NCBI RefSeq assembly: GCF_001649575.2
Contig: NC_051444.1
Span: 17,606,630-17,670,629, forward strand
Length of the DNA: 64,000 nt
Direction of reading: 5' to 3'
Source of the DNA: Kryptolebias marmoratus
Taxonomy: Eukaryota; Chordata; Actinopteri; Cyprinodontiformes; Rivulidae
Made by a program: the position numbers and the translations under genes. The notes below the pieces were generated by a model. That model was given only the letters and a program-made list of their open reading frames with translations, was not told where the DNA came from and ran no database searches. Shown here piece after piece: positions 1 to 15,895 of this stretch (its first letter is position 1; each line of letters opens with the position of its first letter).

Positions 1-748
1 AAACCTTGTCTGATTTCTGATGTGTGCAGAGGTCTTTTGAAGGGTTTGGATCAGGACTGATCGCCGGGCAGTTTAATACGAGTTTCCCAGGTAGTTTATT
101 TTTTCATTTCACTGCAACTGCAGAGCTTTTTTTTTTATTTTAACAAAACATTCAAAGAAAAAAAACCCAACAAATAAATGCAACGAGGCAATGAAGGCAC
201 CCGTGGAGCAGCTGCTCGTAACGAGTCAACACGGCGTTTTGTTCCCCTGCACACTGAGCTGCTCGTGGAAATCACCGCCGTCGTTACGCATTGTTTGGTT
301 TTGATGTCTGTCCAGATGGCGTGCGTTTATTGACAGAGGGCGCTCACATTTAAAAGTCAAGCCTGAGTTTTGTCAGGCGACGGCGCATCCTACAGGAGTT
401 CAAACTGCTTTGGTAATTCTGAAACCTGTTTTCTGTCTGGCAGTTATTTAGTTTATTTATAATAGAGTCTCTGTTGCTGCACTTTAACTCTCCCGTGGCC
501 TGAAGCTCCAAGGACTTCTCTTCCTCTCTGTAGCTGTCTCTCCTTTGAGGACTTCAGGAGGGTTAAGGCTGCCACCATGGAAAACAAATACTTAAAAACT
601 AAACTAATGAGAGCTGTTGCCTTCAAGGTGCAATCACAAAGAAAATGATGATGTTTTTATGGCTATCTTGTTATAAATACTGTCCCTTCAGCACATGAGC
701 TCTCAGCCAAACAATAATAAACATGATAGGTGTGATGTAGAGACTCTG

Positions 749-784
749 TAGACCTGTTAGAACCTGTAGACCTGTTAGAACCTG
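749..784 (+). repeat. 18-bp tandem repeat, 2 units
   Basis: TAGACCTGTTAGAACCTG repeated exactly twice. Confidence 0.95.
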
Positions 785-2819
785 ATCCAAACCAGTCTCT
801 GACTTGGTTGAGCAACAAGTAAAGAAAACAGACGACATGTACATAAGGTCCACTCTCAGAAACAGCATTTTATGAGTTTCTGGTTCCTCTAAAGACCTGA
901 AACTGTTACTGATAACACGTTGCACCCATACATGAAGTCCCGCAGCATGAGGCAACTTCCACCATGTTTTAAGCTGGGTATCCTCTGTTTTTATTTATTT
1001 ATTTATTTTTAAAGCTTTGCTCATCTTCTCAACCTCACAGAGACTTCCTGGAGGGCGTGTGCAGTGAAGACGTTCTGAAACCACGACTTGTTTCAGGGTC
1101 TCCTGAGATCCTGCTCAGCTTCTGCTCCGACCTTTAAAAAACGTCTCTACGTGTAATAATTACATTTTTTTTAAATTGTTTTTACAATTTCACCACTGTA
1201 AAACTTTTTAATATCACATATATTTGTGCACAGGCTACAGTGCAAAAAAAACCCATGAAAATATATACATTATTTGCAATAATTGAGATTTGCATAAAAA
1301 GGAGTCCATAAAGACACCATCAAGCAAACCCAGTGACTAAAATAGCATATAATCCTCACAACTTACCTTTTCTAACAGGTAGGTTTTAAAAAGAAAATCC
1401 TTTCTACTTTCCTTTGGAGTTGATCATTTCTCTGCTGGCTGCCATTGTGACTGGAAATCCCTTCATATAATGTTCGACCTCATCGTAAAGCTTGGGAATT
1501 CCCATATTTAGATATAGGGCTGGAACTCCCGATGACACCATTTCAGACCAATAAAAGACGGGAGTTTCCCAACCAGCACGCTGGTAAACAGAACTAGCTT
1601 GTTGTCAGGTGATAAAGCGCCACATTTCAACAAACTGCAGATCGTTTTGAAACTTTTGAGATGGAAAATTTGAATATTATAAGTCAAGATTGAAAAAAAT
1701 TCCTCATTTTGCCAGCACGGGTCACATATGATGTATTTACATGCTTTTTAAAATAGTCCTCAGACTGCTCCTGAAAGAAAACTACTCCATTGAAAGAAAA
1801 GACATAGAAACACAGTTTGAGCTGTATTTATCAGCACAAAACCACAGTGACAAGCTGCTCCAATCACTTCCACCAGCTGCAGCAGGATCACTGGAGAGAC
1901 AAAGAGACTCCCGGTAATTATCGTTCACTGCAGCAGAATGCCACTCTGACACGACAAACTGAGTGAAAAGGCCGAGGTCAATCAGGAGCCGTGTTCGTCT
2001 GGGATGAACGCAGCTCGTAAAAGGAAATGGGACATCAGGACGGAGAGGCTGCACCGTGTCTCCCAGCCAGGGAAACCAGGTCAGCCTGGCGGTCGTCCGG
2101 CCGCATGTTTCTCACACAGGCTTATCGGGGCGCCAACCTAAATCAGACGAGTTTCATTCAAGTCGCAGCACATTCCCTTCACCTTCACAGGTTTATTCCT
2201 GCAGATCTATTTAAAGTGAGGCGGGTAATAGGGCAGAGAGGCACAAAGTGGCTGCAAATTAGCACAGCTCCTTCTGTTTTTGCTCTCTTCTTTGTGTAAT
2301 TTAGAGCAAATCTAAAACGCACAGAACCGAACGAAGCGCTGGACTCCTGGCTCTTGTATTCTTGAAATCATACAGTTTAACTCTGCGAGAACTAATGAAG
2401 GAGGAATGAAAAGAGCTGAAAGGAATAAATGCTGTGATTTTTTTTCTTTTTTCACTTTACTGTACAATTTTTAAAGTGCACAAAAGCATGAGAGAAATGG
2501 CACCCAAGTAGAAATCTTGACTGGAGGCTTTCAACAACTAATTCTTTCACTGAATCCTTTATCTGACGCAGACGTGCCCTGCTGTGAATCTTTTTTTTTA
2601 TTTTTTATTCCCATTTAAATTCTTATAAGAGCAGATAATAACACAAACTGTGACTCACGTTATTGGCTTTTTAGAGATATGAATCTGCCATCTGTTCCTA
2701 ACTTCATTTTCCTGTATATTTTAATACATAAATTAAAGAACTGCACTCCCACCATGTCTCGGTGTAAATAAGGAGGGAAATAAGCGATTAAATACTGCAG
2801 AAGAGAAGCTCACAGATGC

Positions 2820-2930
2820 ATTTATATTCATCCACTAATGCATTCATCCCAGGGTCGTGGGGTCACAGGGCCTAGCGTTCATCAGCTGACTCTGGACAGG
2901 CTGGAAGTTCATCACAGGTCTAATAGAGAG
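2820..2930 (+). repeat. Decayed teleost interspersed repeat
   Basis: CATTCATCCCAGGGTCGTGG followed by GACTCTGGACAGGCTGGAAG and TTCATCACAGG resembles the widespread fish repeat with the CCTGGACAGGTCGCCAGTC core. Heavily mutated. Confidence 0.5.
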
Positions 2931-3945
2931 TTTTTGTGCACTGCACCAAACAAAGGGCTGGCTGCTGTTTTATTTAAAGCCTTTAAAGTTTAAAATTTAA
3001 ATGAATGTGGTTCACACCAACAGACACAAGACAGAAATGTGAAGCATTGAAGGTGCTGCCTGCTCCCCATCACTGTTCTCCAAAAACTTCTTTCAGGTTT
3101 TTATTTCTGGTTTCCATTAATGGCTGATCAGAAACGCCCAGCGGGCCTTTAAAGGGGTGCAGTTTCATCCTACTGATGACCTCAGGATTCACTTCTTATA
3201 CTTCCTTGCACAGATTTTTCCCGCCTGCTCTCTAGAAAACTGTCAGAATGATTAGGGTCGAGACAGTTTGCCTAAATAAACAATTTATCTTCTGCAGGGT
3301 TGATATAAATTATTTCGGGGGATTTTTGGAAAACAAAGATGCCACTGCGGATCATTTCAGGCAGTGGGACGCGTCTCCAGCAGACAGTCTCTGTCTGTTA
3401 AGTTTGTTTGTGGGTAAGAAATTTAGAAAAAGAGTTTCAACCAAAACTATATTAACTTGAACTGATTGTGTTCCAAAACTAACTAAACATGGAGACAGAA
3501 ACATGACTCACAATCAAGAACAAACATTGTTTACATGTAAAGTTCAGCAAAACTGCTCCAGCTCTTTGTTGCGAGCAATATCTCCCCCACTCCCACACAC
3601 ACACACACATCTGGGCAATGATGGAAGATGCCTTATCCTCACACACACAAACAAATGTCCCGCACAAACATAAAAACCTACATGCTGTAGTATTTACTAA
3701 GGGCCTGGACAGCAGTTTCTCACCCGTCTGGTTGGGTTTACACACAAAGAAGCAGAGTGATCAGGCACAGCAGCATTATCAGCCACCTTTCATGGTGATT
3801 GGGCAATAATAACTTTTATTGAGGGCAGTTTTCTAAATATACAACATGCAAACAAATTATGACCTGAATGGTGGAAATCTAAACAAGGATCTGAACTGAG
3901 CAGAGAGCAAGAGGAGAGCCCGAGGCCTAAACTATTCATATAGTT

Positions 3946-3948
<3 letters not shown>

Positions 3949-3981
<33 letters not shown>
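3949..3981. repeat. CA microsatellite
   Basis: Uninterrupted CA dinucleotide run. Confidence 0.97.
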
Positions 3982-3982
<1 letters not shown>

Positions 3983-5815
3983 CTTTCTGCATGACTGCAA
4001 TACACCAAGCAGCTGGCTACACTCACACACTCACAGGCATTGACTTGCTTTCTTTAGTCAAACAAAAGCCAGATTTACTACAACAGCCAAATGGCCACAA
4101 GGCTGCAATCCAGAAAAGGCTCAGAGAGTTGTGAAAAGTTTGGTTGGTGGTGCTCTGAATCTGCACAGCTGTGTAAAAATGACGCGGGCAGCTCATTTCA
4201 GGGGTGACTAAAGTCGTGAAAGAGCTGCGTATAGTAGCATGGGTTCGTGTTAGCAGGAAGGTTAAAATAATGCACCCAAAACACACAAACACAGTGATTC
4301 CTGCTCCATTATTAAAGGCTATACGGTTAATGAAAACATTTGTTTGATCTGGTTTGTTCAGTTATGATAGAAAATATTTAGAATTCTTTTTTATCAAGAA
4401 ACTCGCATCCTAAACTAAATGTGAAACATACCCAGGATACTGTAGGTTTCTCTGTTCAGGACCACGGACAGCTCCTGACTTCCAGCTCTCAGACAGAATG
4501 TTGAACAAATAGAAACAAAGCTCATTACATCCTGTTGATTTTAATATATTAAGAACCAAATTGTCCATGCTCAGGGATAAGTCAACCCTCAGAAATACTA
4601 TGTGGCATTGGTCAAACCCCAGCAATAACTTTCCCAGAACAGTTTAACTGTCAGCAAATCTGTCCAAAACACCCTAAGATAATCATGCAAAATCAATTTC
4701 AGGTCAAAATAGATTAGAAATAGGCAAGTCTTATTTTAGTTGAAAGAGCATCATTTCCTATGTAATCTGAGAGGATTTAATGTTATATCACCACCTTTTA
4801 AAGACATGTTTATATTTTCTGGTGTTGTGTTTTTGCATGTTTAGTTTTTTTTACTATCACTGCTAGTTCCTGCAGTTAAGGAACTAAATTTAAAAGCCAA
4901 AGCTAGCTTTTCTAGAAAATCTTTACTCCCACAAGATCTTTTTTTTTCCTTTAAATGCCTTAACACTGCGTGTTATTTAGGAAAACGAGAACTGCTTCTG
5001 AGCGATGGAGAAAAAAGGTTCAAGTTCCACCACCTGTGCAAAAACGCTTCGTTTCTAACGGGCAGGTTCTGGTTTTTACAGCTTCACAAGAATCCAAATG
5101 AAGAGAGGCCGCAGGTTTCCAGCATTTAGGCGTGTCCATTTTATCTGAATGCGGATAACGAAACAGGTTGTGTTTCTGAAATTTCCTCGTTACGTAATCC
5201 AAAGAAGGAGAGGCAGGAAAAAAGCTCCAGCAGTCAGGCAGATTAAAGAAAGAAATGGATAAAAAGACAAATGTGGAAAGAAAAAAAACATTAGGCTTTA
5301 CTTTTTATTGCCCACAGATAAGCTAAAATGTAATTTGGTAGTAGCTGAGAGTAATTCCAACACATAGTCTGAGCCCTAACAGATCAATGGAGACTTGCTC
5401 CTTGAAATGTTGTTTGACCAAAATGACTACAACTCCGTCTTTTCTCAACAAAAGATGATTTTTCTACAAAACTCTGGGCTGAAAAGCAACTTCAAACTGA
5501 TTTTGAACGTTTTCAGAGGGACAACTGCGCTGCCAATCGTTTCAGAGAGGGGAAAAAAAGCAACAACTGGTACCAACTCACCACCTGCGCACATCTTCTT
5601 CAACTCCCCGATCTGTCAACTTTAAGTGAACCTGTCAGCGCGATCTTAACGGAGCAGGCAGACAGAACGTTGTGCAGGCAGGCCAACATGACAGCGCGGG
5701 ACATACAGGAGATTCAAAGCAATCATTTGTGGCCTGCAGGGATAATCACCGCAAAGCCCCACTGTCCCATTCAGTCAGGATAAAACCCACCGGATTAATC
5801 TGTAGGCATACAGAA

Positions 5816-5876
5816 TACACACACACACACACACACACACTTACATAACTCACAGAGCACTCTCTCTCTCTCTCTT
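5816..5876. repeat. CA microsatellite with adjoining CT run
   Basis: CA repeat to 5840, then after a short spacer a CT repeat. Confidence 0.95.
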
Positions 5877-5968
5877 TTCTTTCTGTCATATATGTTCTTC
5901 TTTTTCACATCTCTGACTCACTTCAGCTCAAACTAGGACAGATTTACAGCACTCTGCTGAAGGTGGAC

Positions 5969-6016
5969 GCCTGTCAACATGGATGCCTGTCAACATGGAT
6001 GCATGTCAACATGCTG
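5969..6016 (+). repeat. 16-bp tandem repeat, 3 units
   Basis: GCCTGTCAACATGGAT twice, then a variant third unit. Confidence 0.95.
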
Positions 6017-6162
6017 CTCTTTACAGGTTCTTCATTGAGGCGAACTCACCTGTGCTCGCAGGTGACAGAGCAGTACGTAAGAAACGGGAGGAATCAGAGT
6101 CTCTGAGAACTGAATGACTTTGCTGAAATTTGCTTGAGAAGCTGAAAACTGAAATGTTCAAG

Positions 6163-6365
6163 CTAAAAGAAGCAGAACACTAGCTAAAAGCTAGATAAGG
6201 CAGAGCCTAGCCAAAAGGAGCAAGAGGTAAATGTAGCGGAAAGAAAACTCAAAGCTAAAAGTAACCAAATGGTGGCAAGAAACGTAAACAGTAAAATGCT
6301 AGCTAAAAGAAGCAAGAGGTCAGCTAAACTAAAAATAGCAAAAGACTAGCTAAAACTAAAGCATT
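6163..6365. repeat. Irregular AGCTAAAA/AGCAAGAG repeat field
   Basis: Short words such as AGCTAAAAG, GCTAGAT, AGCAAGAGGT and CTAGCTAAAA recur at irregular spacing over 200 bp, suggesting an old satellite-like or slippage-derived tract. Confidence 0.6.
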
Positions 6366-7896
6366 ATTTTTAATGCGGAGGGCAGCTGGGGCATCGGGTA
6401 GCTTCAGCTCCACCACTTCATCCTGATCAATAAGAAGGGATCATATCAGGAGTTCAGCCAGCTTAGAAACACCGGGATGCTGCTGGGGCATTAGGATCAG
6501 AGTACACAGGTGTGTTTGTGCAGCTGAGGGGAGGGCGGGGGGGCAACAAGAGGCTGGTCATGCCCGGAAAGCACTCAGAGTACCGCCGCCATGTCAGCTG
6601 ACAAAGGACAGGAGGTGTGAAACTGACAGAAAATGAAAGAACATTCAGTGATTTTTCACCACAAAACATCTCAGGTTCTCAGAAAGGATTCTCTGTTCAG
6701 TTCGCTTCACTCTGTGCTCGACAGAGTTTGCTACAAATTAACTCACATGTAGATTAGCAGAGTTTTGTCGTGTTAATTAAAACAGTTTGTAAGGCTCTGT
6801 CAGAGGTTTAAAAACTACACATGGGGCCTTTAGATTGCATAAAAACACCAAAAATTCAGGGTAGAGTTCCTGAAAAGGGTGCCTGCCAGTTCACACTGTT
6901 TGGATAAAGTGATCGATCAGCTGCAGGGCCTCTAAAATACCCCACCCACCCCCACCCAAATAAATCTCAGACATGATCAAATTACACAGACAACACTAAG
7001 AACAAGTCCACAACACGGCTCGTCTCCTCAGGACAAAGCCAGCAGCAACACAAAGAAGACGGCGTCGCTGAACAGGAACAGGAAATCAGAGCCGGCTGCT
7101 CTTTTCGACGCTCCAACGAGTCGGTGGCAAGAAAATGTGATCACAGCCTGAGAGAAGGGACAGGAAAATGTGTGCGTTTTAGCAAATGTAGCAGCTAGCA
7201 GCGCCACATTGGAGGAGGGTGGTAATTTCTCACCTTTTTCTGATGGAGTGATGCAGGAGAGGGGTGTGTGTGTGTGTGTGCGCGCGTCAGTGAAAGCAGG
7301 CACCATTTTGCCACCATGAAGCTGACTTTATGCAACCTGGGTTTGTGCACGCCATAACGCTCGAGCACGAGTCCAGATGTGAACGAAAAGGTGAACATCG
7401 ATCGGTTTAATGCCGAATGCATTTATACAGCGCTTTTAAAAAACAGCTGAAGTGTTTTGGTTTACCTACAGAAACAGCTGCAGTTTACAAGTTAATAAAT
7501 AAAAAACAACAAGTAAATAAACACAGTGGAACTTGGAAAGTCCATACATTATCCAGACACAAATTTTCAGATTTTCCTGATGATTTTTCAGCCACTTTTG
7601 GCATCAAAACATTACATTGTTGTTGTTGTTTTAGTGTCCATAAAATGATCAGATAGTGGAATTTTTTCCAGATAATTTGTTTGTTTTTTTTAAATTGGTT
7701 TTACAGTGCATATTGGGAAGAATAACAGCTTCTGCATGAAATGTAAATTCTGCTGATTTAAACTACTTTTTTGATTAGAGGTGTCAGACTTTCCCCCCAT
7801 TCAGGTGGTTGGTTAGGCAGGTTAGGAGTCTGGAAACACTAATGTGTTTCAATAATCTGTTTCCTTTTCTTTTCTATATTTATCCAGACCTGGGAA

Positions 7897-7898
<2 letters not shown>

Positions 7899-7933
<35 letters not shown>
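7899..7933. repeat. CAA microsatellite
   Basis: About 11 perfect CAA triplets. Confidence 0.97.
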
Positions 7934-7934
<1 letters not shown>

Positions 7935-8469
7935 CACTGTTCATGATGGTGTGGGAGCCCCGAATATAAGGAACGAGAGAAAAAAGGAACAGCAAGTTGA
8001 ATAAAAACAGCAGAAATGAGAGCCAAGCATGCAGAAACTACTGCTGAGGTTCGGAGCCCAAACTGAAAGTCCATTTCAGATGAAGCTGCTCCTGCCTGTC
8101 TGCATGCCGGGCCACCTCCCAAAGACAACACACACACACTCACACACACACGTGTGTTTGACCCGCTAAGAAGGCATGAGCTCTTTGTCCTCCTCGCCCT
8201 GAACACGAACACGGGCAGAAAAAGGGCAGGAGGGGAAAAGGAGGGACAGACGTTTGGGTGGCGGAGATTTCTCTTGGGTCTTTAAATAAACACAGTGATG
8301 GGAACAAACCAGCTACCATCTTGCAACACACACACACACACAGATTGAAGTAAGGCAGAAGCTCAGAGAGATCAGAGTCAAATAAAGACCTAGCATTTCC
8401 TGACTAAATATTGTAAACGTCATGCAACATCAGTGAGGACGATGTTTGCACTCAGAGCACGCGTTGAGG

Positions 8470-8880
8470 ATGACTCCCAGCTACTACCACGCAGAGTTTC
8501 AGCTCCAAATCTGTAAAACTAACCGAGTTAGAGCCACTCTCTTGTCGACTAATGTCCAGTAGCTGGGGCAGCCACCTTGAAGTGGACTAAGCCTCACAGC
8601 TAATGACTCGTAGAGGTACATCCAGTAATCACTTCCTGGGAGTTTCGTTAAAATCCGCCCAGTGGCTCAAGAGATATTTTGCTAACAGACAAACCGACCG
8701 TTAGCGCCAAAAGTTTTAGGTAAATATCTGGCGCCTTGGGAAGCCCTCGGAGTGGCTTCTGCGGGTGACTTCCGCCTACGAGCAAGTTTCGGATGAACAT
8801 CTGTAAAAAGCGGCCGAACCGGAGCCGCTGTTGGGTTCGCTCAGGTGAGTCGGCTGCGGTGGCCATCTTGACTCGGGCTG
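8470..8880 (-). repeat. Teleost interspersed repeat remnant
   Basis: The minus strand contains GTTAGCAAAATATCTCTTGA, then a GGATTTTAACGAAACTCCCA segment and ACTGGATGTACCTCT, an arrangement I recognise as a common fish dispersed repeat. The ATG-started minus frame 8648-8866 is part of it and not a host gene. Confidence 0.55.
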
Positions 8881-9239
8881 ACCGCGGAGGTCAGTGTGCA
8901 GATACACTCACACATGATGGTGTTTAACTCCCTGACGTTAGGGTGTTTTCTGAGGATGGAGAAGCCGACGGAGTGACGTAGAGCAGCCGGAGTGTGTGAG
9001 CTCGGAGCTCCGGAGCTGTCCGTGGTGCTCAGCCCGAATCACGCACTCAACTTCCAACTTCACTCAGAAATAAAACAAGACCCCGCGCGCTGTTTCAAAC
9101 TGAACAAGCTACAGGTAGTAAAAAAAAAAAAAAAAAAAACCGCCAGAGCCACAGCAGCCTCGGGGAGTTTGTTAAACCCGTCACAAAAAAATAAATAAAT
9201 TGCGAATAAAACCCGAGCAGAGTCTTGGTGACTTGCGCG

Positions 9240-9560
9240 CGCCGTGAACTTTATTTTTGCCGTCACTGCTTTACTCCCAACGTCCAACAGTTAGCTAACA
9301 GTTCGCGGACTCGGTTAGCCGGACCTACCTGCTTCACTTTCTTCTTCGCGTGCGCGTCTGGATGGCGTGAGAAAAAATGTCCGCTCCCTGTGAGCCGCGG
9401 TTAACGGGACTCTCTGCCCCGACACGCTCAGCCTTTGCCCCGCCCCCTCCTCGCCCCTCCCTCTTTTTTTTTTCGCACAAAGAGCGCGCGCCGAACGCTG
9501 CGACGAGTTTACACACGAACACTTCCTGTTTAGGCGTTACAAAATAAAAGCTCGACGGGG
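9240..9560. promoter_or_regulatory. CpG-rich promoter-like block
   Basis: Dense CpG (for example GCGCGCGCCG around 9236-9243 and GAGCGCGCGCCG around 9482-9492) in otherwise AT-rich DNA, with a GC box CCCCGCCCCC. Typical of a CpG-island promoter for the gene starting at the exon above. Confidence 0.5.
9329..9500 (-). other. Probable 5' noncoding exon of the next gene (possibly mef2a)
   Basis: A CpG-rich block with a GC box (about 9430-9450) and a strong minus-strand donor, AAGCAG then GTAGGT, at 9329. In human the gene after LRRC28 on the same strand is MEF2A, which has noncoding 5' exons and a long first intron. No MADS-box coding exon is in the window, so the gene name rests on synteny alone. 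Upper edge not determined. Confidence 0.4.
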
Positions 9561-10984
9561 ACAAGGTTCTCGCTTGAATCTTTACTTGACTTTTGTCTTA
9601 TTTTAACAATAATTTCAGCTCACAGTAACATAACACAAGCTCACACGCTGAAAAAGGGTTTTGGTTGCTTTATTTAACCAAACTACAACTGTATAGGCTG
9701 AATTAATCTCTCTGAACGTGTGTGAGAAAAATAAAAGCACTTTAAAAGCGGGGAAAGACCAACCAGGGATGAGCTACATTTTCTTTTCAGATGGCCGAAT
9801 CGAGCTTCTCAAAGCAACTAAAAGACCACATGGTGAACTGGAATTTTTTTTTTTTTTTTTCAGACAGATAATCTGGAAAACGTTGCCAGGCTTCTTCTTC
9901 CATTTCCTGTTTGGACAAGTTGTAGTGGAGTTAGCATGCTTGGTCAGAATATGTCTCCCAGATCCCTTCTAAATATAATATTACTCTGTGTTTACCGGTT
10001 CTTGTGACAGATTATTTGTCAACTTAAAATACGCAACAAAAAAGAAAATGTTTTTAAGTTTCAATCTAGTTTTGGAAACACGAACATGGACTTGTCATGC
10101 AAAAAAAAAAAAATGTTGTGGCTTATTTTAGTCCAAAAGATTTACATGTTAATGTCCAAGATTTTTAATTTTAGTAGGCCTTAAGTTTCATTAATAAAAT
10201 GCAGGTTTTCATTAACTTGTTTTAAAGCTGCTTTCTTTATATTTAAGGATATTGTGGCCCAAAGGAGATTGTCCAAGGGCCACTTCTGGCCCTCAGGCCA
10301 TATATTAAATTAGACCAAAACAAGAGGACAGGTCTGAAAGTAAAACATTTGTCATGAATGATCTCCTAACCTCACTGATAGTTTATTTTGCTGCATTTCT
10401 CCTTCTGTATAAAAACTTAAGACATCCTGACTAAAGGACCAATAAACATGAATGTGGTCCTGACATCATCTTTGAACCATCGGCCTGAACAGGTTAATGG
10501 TTTTACACACGCAGAGGAACTGAAAAGCTGCAAATACCCGAGCGATCAAAGACAGTCTGCATCGTGAGCCACGCCTCACAGGTTCAGAGGGAAAAGAAAC
10601 ACATTTCATTCAGTCTGTGAAACAGGAAACTTGTAAACCGTCTTTGCAGCGTTGTTATGTAATTAATTTTTTAAGTAAGAAAATAAGCTGATGCAGGAAG
10701 TGAGTTAATACTAAATTTGGGCATGACTTTTTATTTTATAATGTCTATAATAAAAGATTATGTAATGTAAACTTTGTTTGCCTTGGTTTTATTTAGTAAA
10801 AATTTCCAAGCAGGTCTAAAAATAAAAGCTTTACTCTAACTACAGAGTGTTGTAACCAACAAAATAATTTCTTCCCACTGATAAACTGTAGTAGTAGCTT
10901 TTTTTCCCCAGACTTTTAATTTGATGGTTTGGTCTCCTAACTTCCGGTCTTGGTTCGTTGAAGCTGCCGACAAAATGTCCGCGC

Positions 10985-11015
10985 CCTCTGACGTCAGAGG
11001 CAGCAGGATAAAAGG
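10985..11015 (+). promoter_or_regulatory. CRE palindrome followed by a TATA-like box
   Basis: A 16-bp perfect palindrome CCTCTGACGTCAGAGG (10985-11000) contains a consensus CRE. GATAAAAGG (11007-11015) follows at promoter-like spacing. No gene is recognised downstream on the plus strand. Confidence 0.35.
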
Positions 11016-11330
11016 TAGGGCAGCTCAGTCCTGCTCAAAGACATGTTGGCTTCTGGACTCTAATGGTTTTTTTTGTTGTTGTTTTCCCAACATGCAGTTC
11101 GGTGGCTGCAGATTGTTGATTTGACTTCTGCTGATCAACCAGCTGTGAGCCGGAAATAACAGCTTTTCTCAGCTAAACAAATTAAAAACAACAAGTAAAG
11201 ATGGTGTTGAGCATTGAAATTCAGTGAGAGAAAAAAAAGAAGAAAAAGGCAAAGACTGCCTACAGTTTTTCTCAATTTTCTCCAGTCCATTCTCGGCAGG
11301 TTTGACCTTCCTTCTATTTGCCTGAACTCA

Positions 11331-11356
11331 ACACACACACACACACACACACACAC
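11331..11356. repeat. CA microsatellite
   Basis: Uninterrupted CA run downstream of lrrc28. Confidence 0.97.
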
Positions 11357-12452
11357 CAGCGTCACTTAGCGGTTCACAGAGCACAGACGCTGACCCTCTG
11401 TTGATGGCATTTAGAAAAGACTAGCAGTTTGAACATCTTGCACCGTCTGTGTGCTGCTCCCTGCTGCAGTGAGAGAGCGCTACACAAACACTGGAGCGTC
11501 CACGTGTCCAAACGGGGAAATGGAGAAAGACACAAAGTCAAACATGGGACAACATTTAATGCCAAACGCAACACAATCAAAACAAGCCACAGATCAACAA
11601 GACAACAGTGAACAGACGTTTCTTTGTTTTGGTTTTTAAGCAGACAGAGACAGAAAGCTGCCTGTAAAGCGAGAGCGTCTGCAGATTATTAAACAACAGC
11701 AAACACATCCGCTGTGCATTTTTCATCAACTAGACGTTATTTTAAGGACTTGCAATGACTAAAAGACACGTTAACTTATGTCATTGTTGCTCCTGAACAT
11801 TAAAAACCTCACGAAGCAACGAACAAACTCTGACCACGTCTCAGGAGCGAGCAGATGGAATGGAGACACAAAATCCTCGGCTCGTTTCACTGAGTGGGTC
11901 TTTGGTTCTAGAAACACCCTCATTACGTTCGCGGCTAAATCCTCCATTTCCTTCTAATTCCTCTCTTTTAATTACAGCGCTGGGTGGTTAATGGAAAGAC
12001 ATCGGTACCTCCACATCAAACGCACACTTTTAAATAACAAATCTTCAGTAATCAGTAAAACAGCGCACACTACATGTGAACGTACAACGGGAACAGGAAG
12101 TGCCTGCTCGGGTAAGCTGTTGTGCTCCATAAATTGACAAAAAAATTAAAGTGTTTCCTTCTAAAAGTGCTCTCCTGTAATTACCTCGGGTCCAGTAGCG
12201 TTAGTGATTGAGCACAGTGCCGCGCCGGTCGGGAAACCTGACACAAACACACGAGAACATCCTGCTTCCTGTCGGTTCCATTTAGAAACGCCATGAGTCG
12301 GTTTGAGTCCCAGAGAGCTGAAACGTTGAACCGGAGGACTCGACAAACGTCCTCACAGCCGTGTGGTTCTCCGTGAAGGCCGGCTCTCCAACGCAAGACG
12401 ACCCCTCATCACCCTGGTGAGCGCAGGCGGGGGCCGTCAGGGAGGAACGGCG

Positions 12453-15485
<3,033 letters not shown>

Positions 15486-15763
15486 CTATGGCATCGCTAT
15501 CAAACAGAGGCAGACAGGAGGTGAGTTTCATCTTTGAGGCTAAAAGATAAATATACAGAATTTACTGAATATCAGAACCATTCAAAACAGGCAGATAGTG
15601 GAAAATAAATCTATTAAAGTAGCTCAAAATCTAATTCTGGTCCCCCATCAGAGAAGACGTCATAACGTCATTTTACTCACATATTAGCAGCAGTAGCAAG
15701 CTAGCTACTGGTACCTGACGTTGAGTTTAAAAGCAATGAAAAATAAAAATAATAATATTTTAC

Positions 15764-15880
15764 CTTGTTAGTGTAGAACCATCATCCTATAACTGGATAC
15801 CGTATTCCTTTAACATGGTTAGGTCAAACCACGAGCTTAAAACCGCGAAACGAGAAGCTGCAGACCAGTTACAGCTACCG
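15764..15880 (-). other. lrrc28: Probable lrrc28 5' noncoding exon
   Basis: On the minus strand, CTAACAAG followed by GTAAAA is a good donor, phase-free, between the CRE-containing promoter and the acceptor of the first coding exon. If real, the exon carries two short upstream open frames that would sit before the main ATG. The upper edge is a guess. Confidence 0.45.
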
Positions 15881-15887
15881 TAAACAA

Positions 15888-15895
15888 TGACGTCA
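15888..15895. promoter_or_regulatory. CRE/ATF palindrome at the lrrc28 promoter
   Basis: Perfect TGACGTCA, just upstream of the likely lrrc28 transcription start. CpG dinucleotides are locally frequent (15830-15980). CREB/ATF binding is inferred from the motif only. Confidence 0.55.

Larger units (their letters stand above)
1..8469. other. Noncoding region, probably an intron of the putative mef2a gene
   Basis: No coding exon could be supported. Holds CA, GT and CAA microsatellites, small tandem repeats (749-784, 5969-6016), a degraded AGCTAAAA-type repeat field (6163-6365) and a decayed interspersed repeat (2820-2930). Confidence 0.6.
9565..12452. other. Noncoding region downstream of lrrc28
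   Basis: Includes the lrrc28 3' UTR next to 12453; I found no canonical minus-strand AATAAA nearby, only weak ATTAAA variants near 11970 and 11549. Also contains a CA microsatellite and a CRE/TATA arrangement near 11000. Confidence 0.65.

Noticed and set aside
8648..8866. Minus-strand open frame beginning MATAADSPERT
   Set aside because: Lies inside a dispersed fish repeat, so it is repeat sequence and not a host gene.
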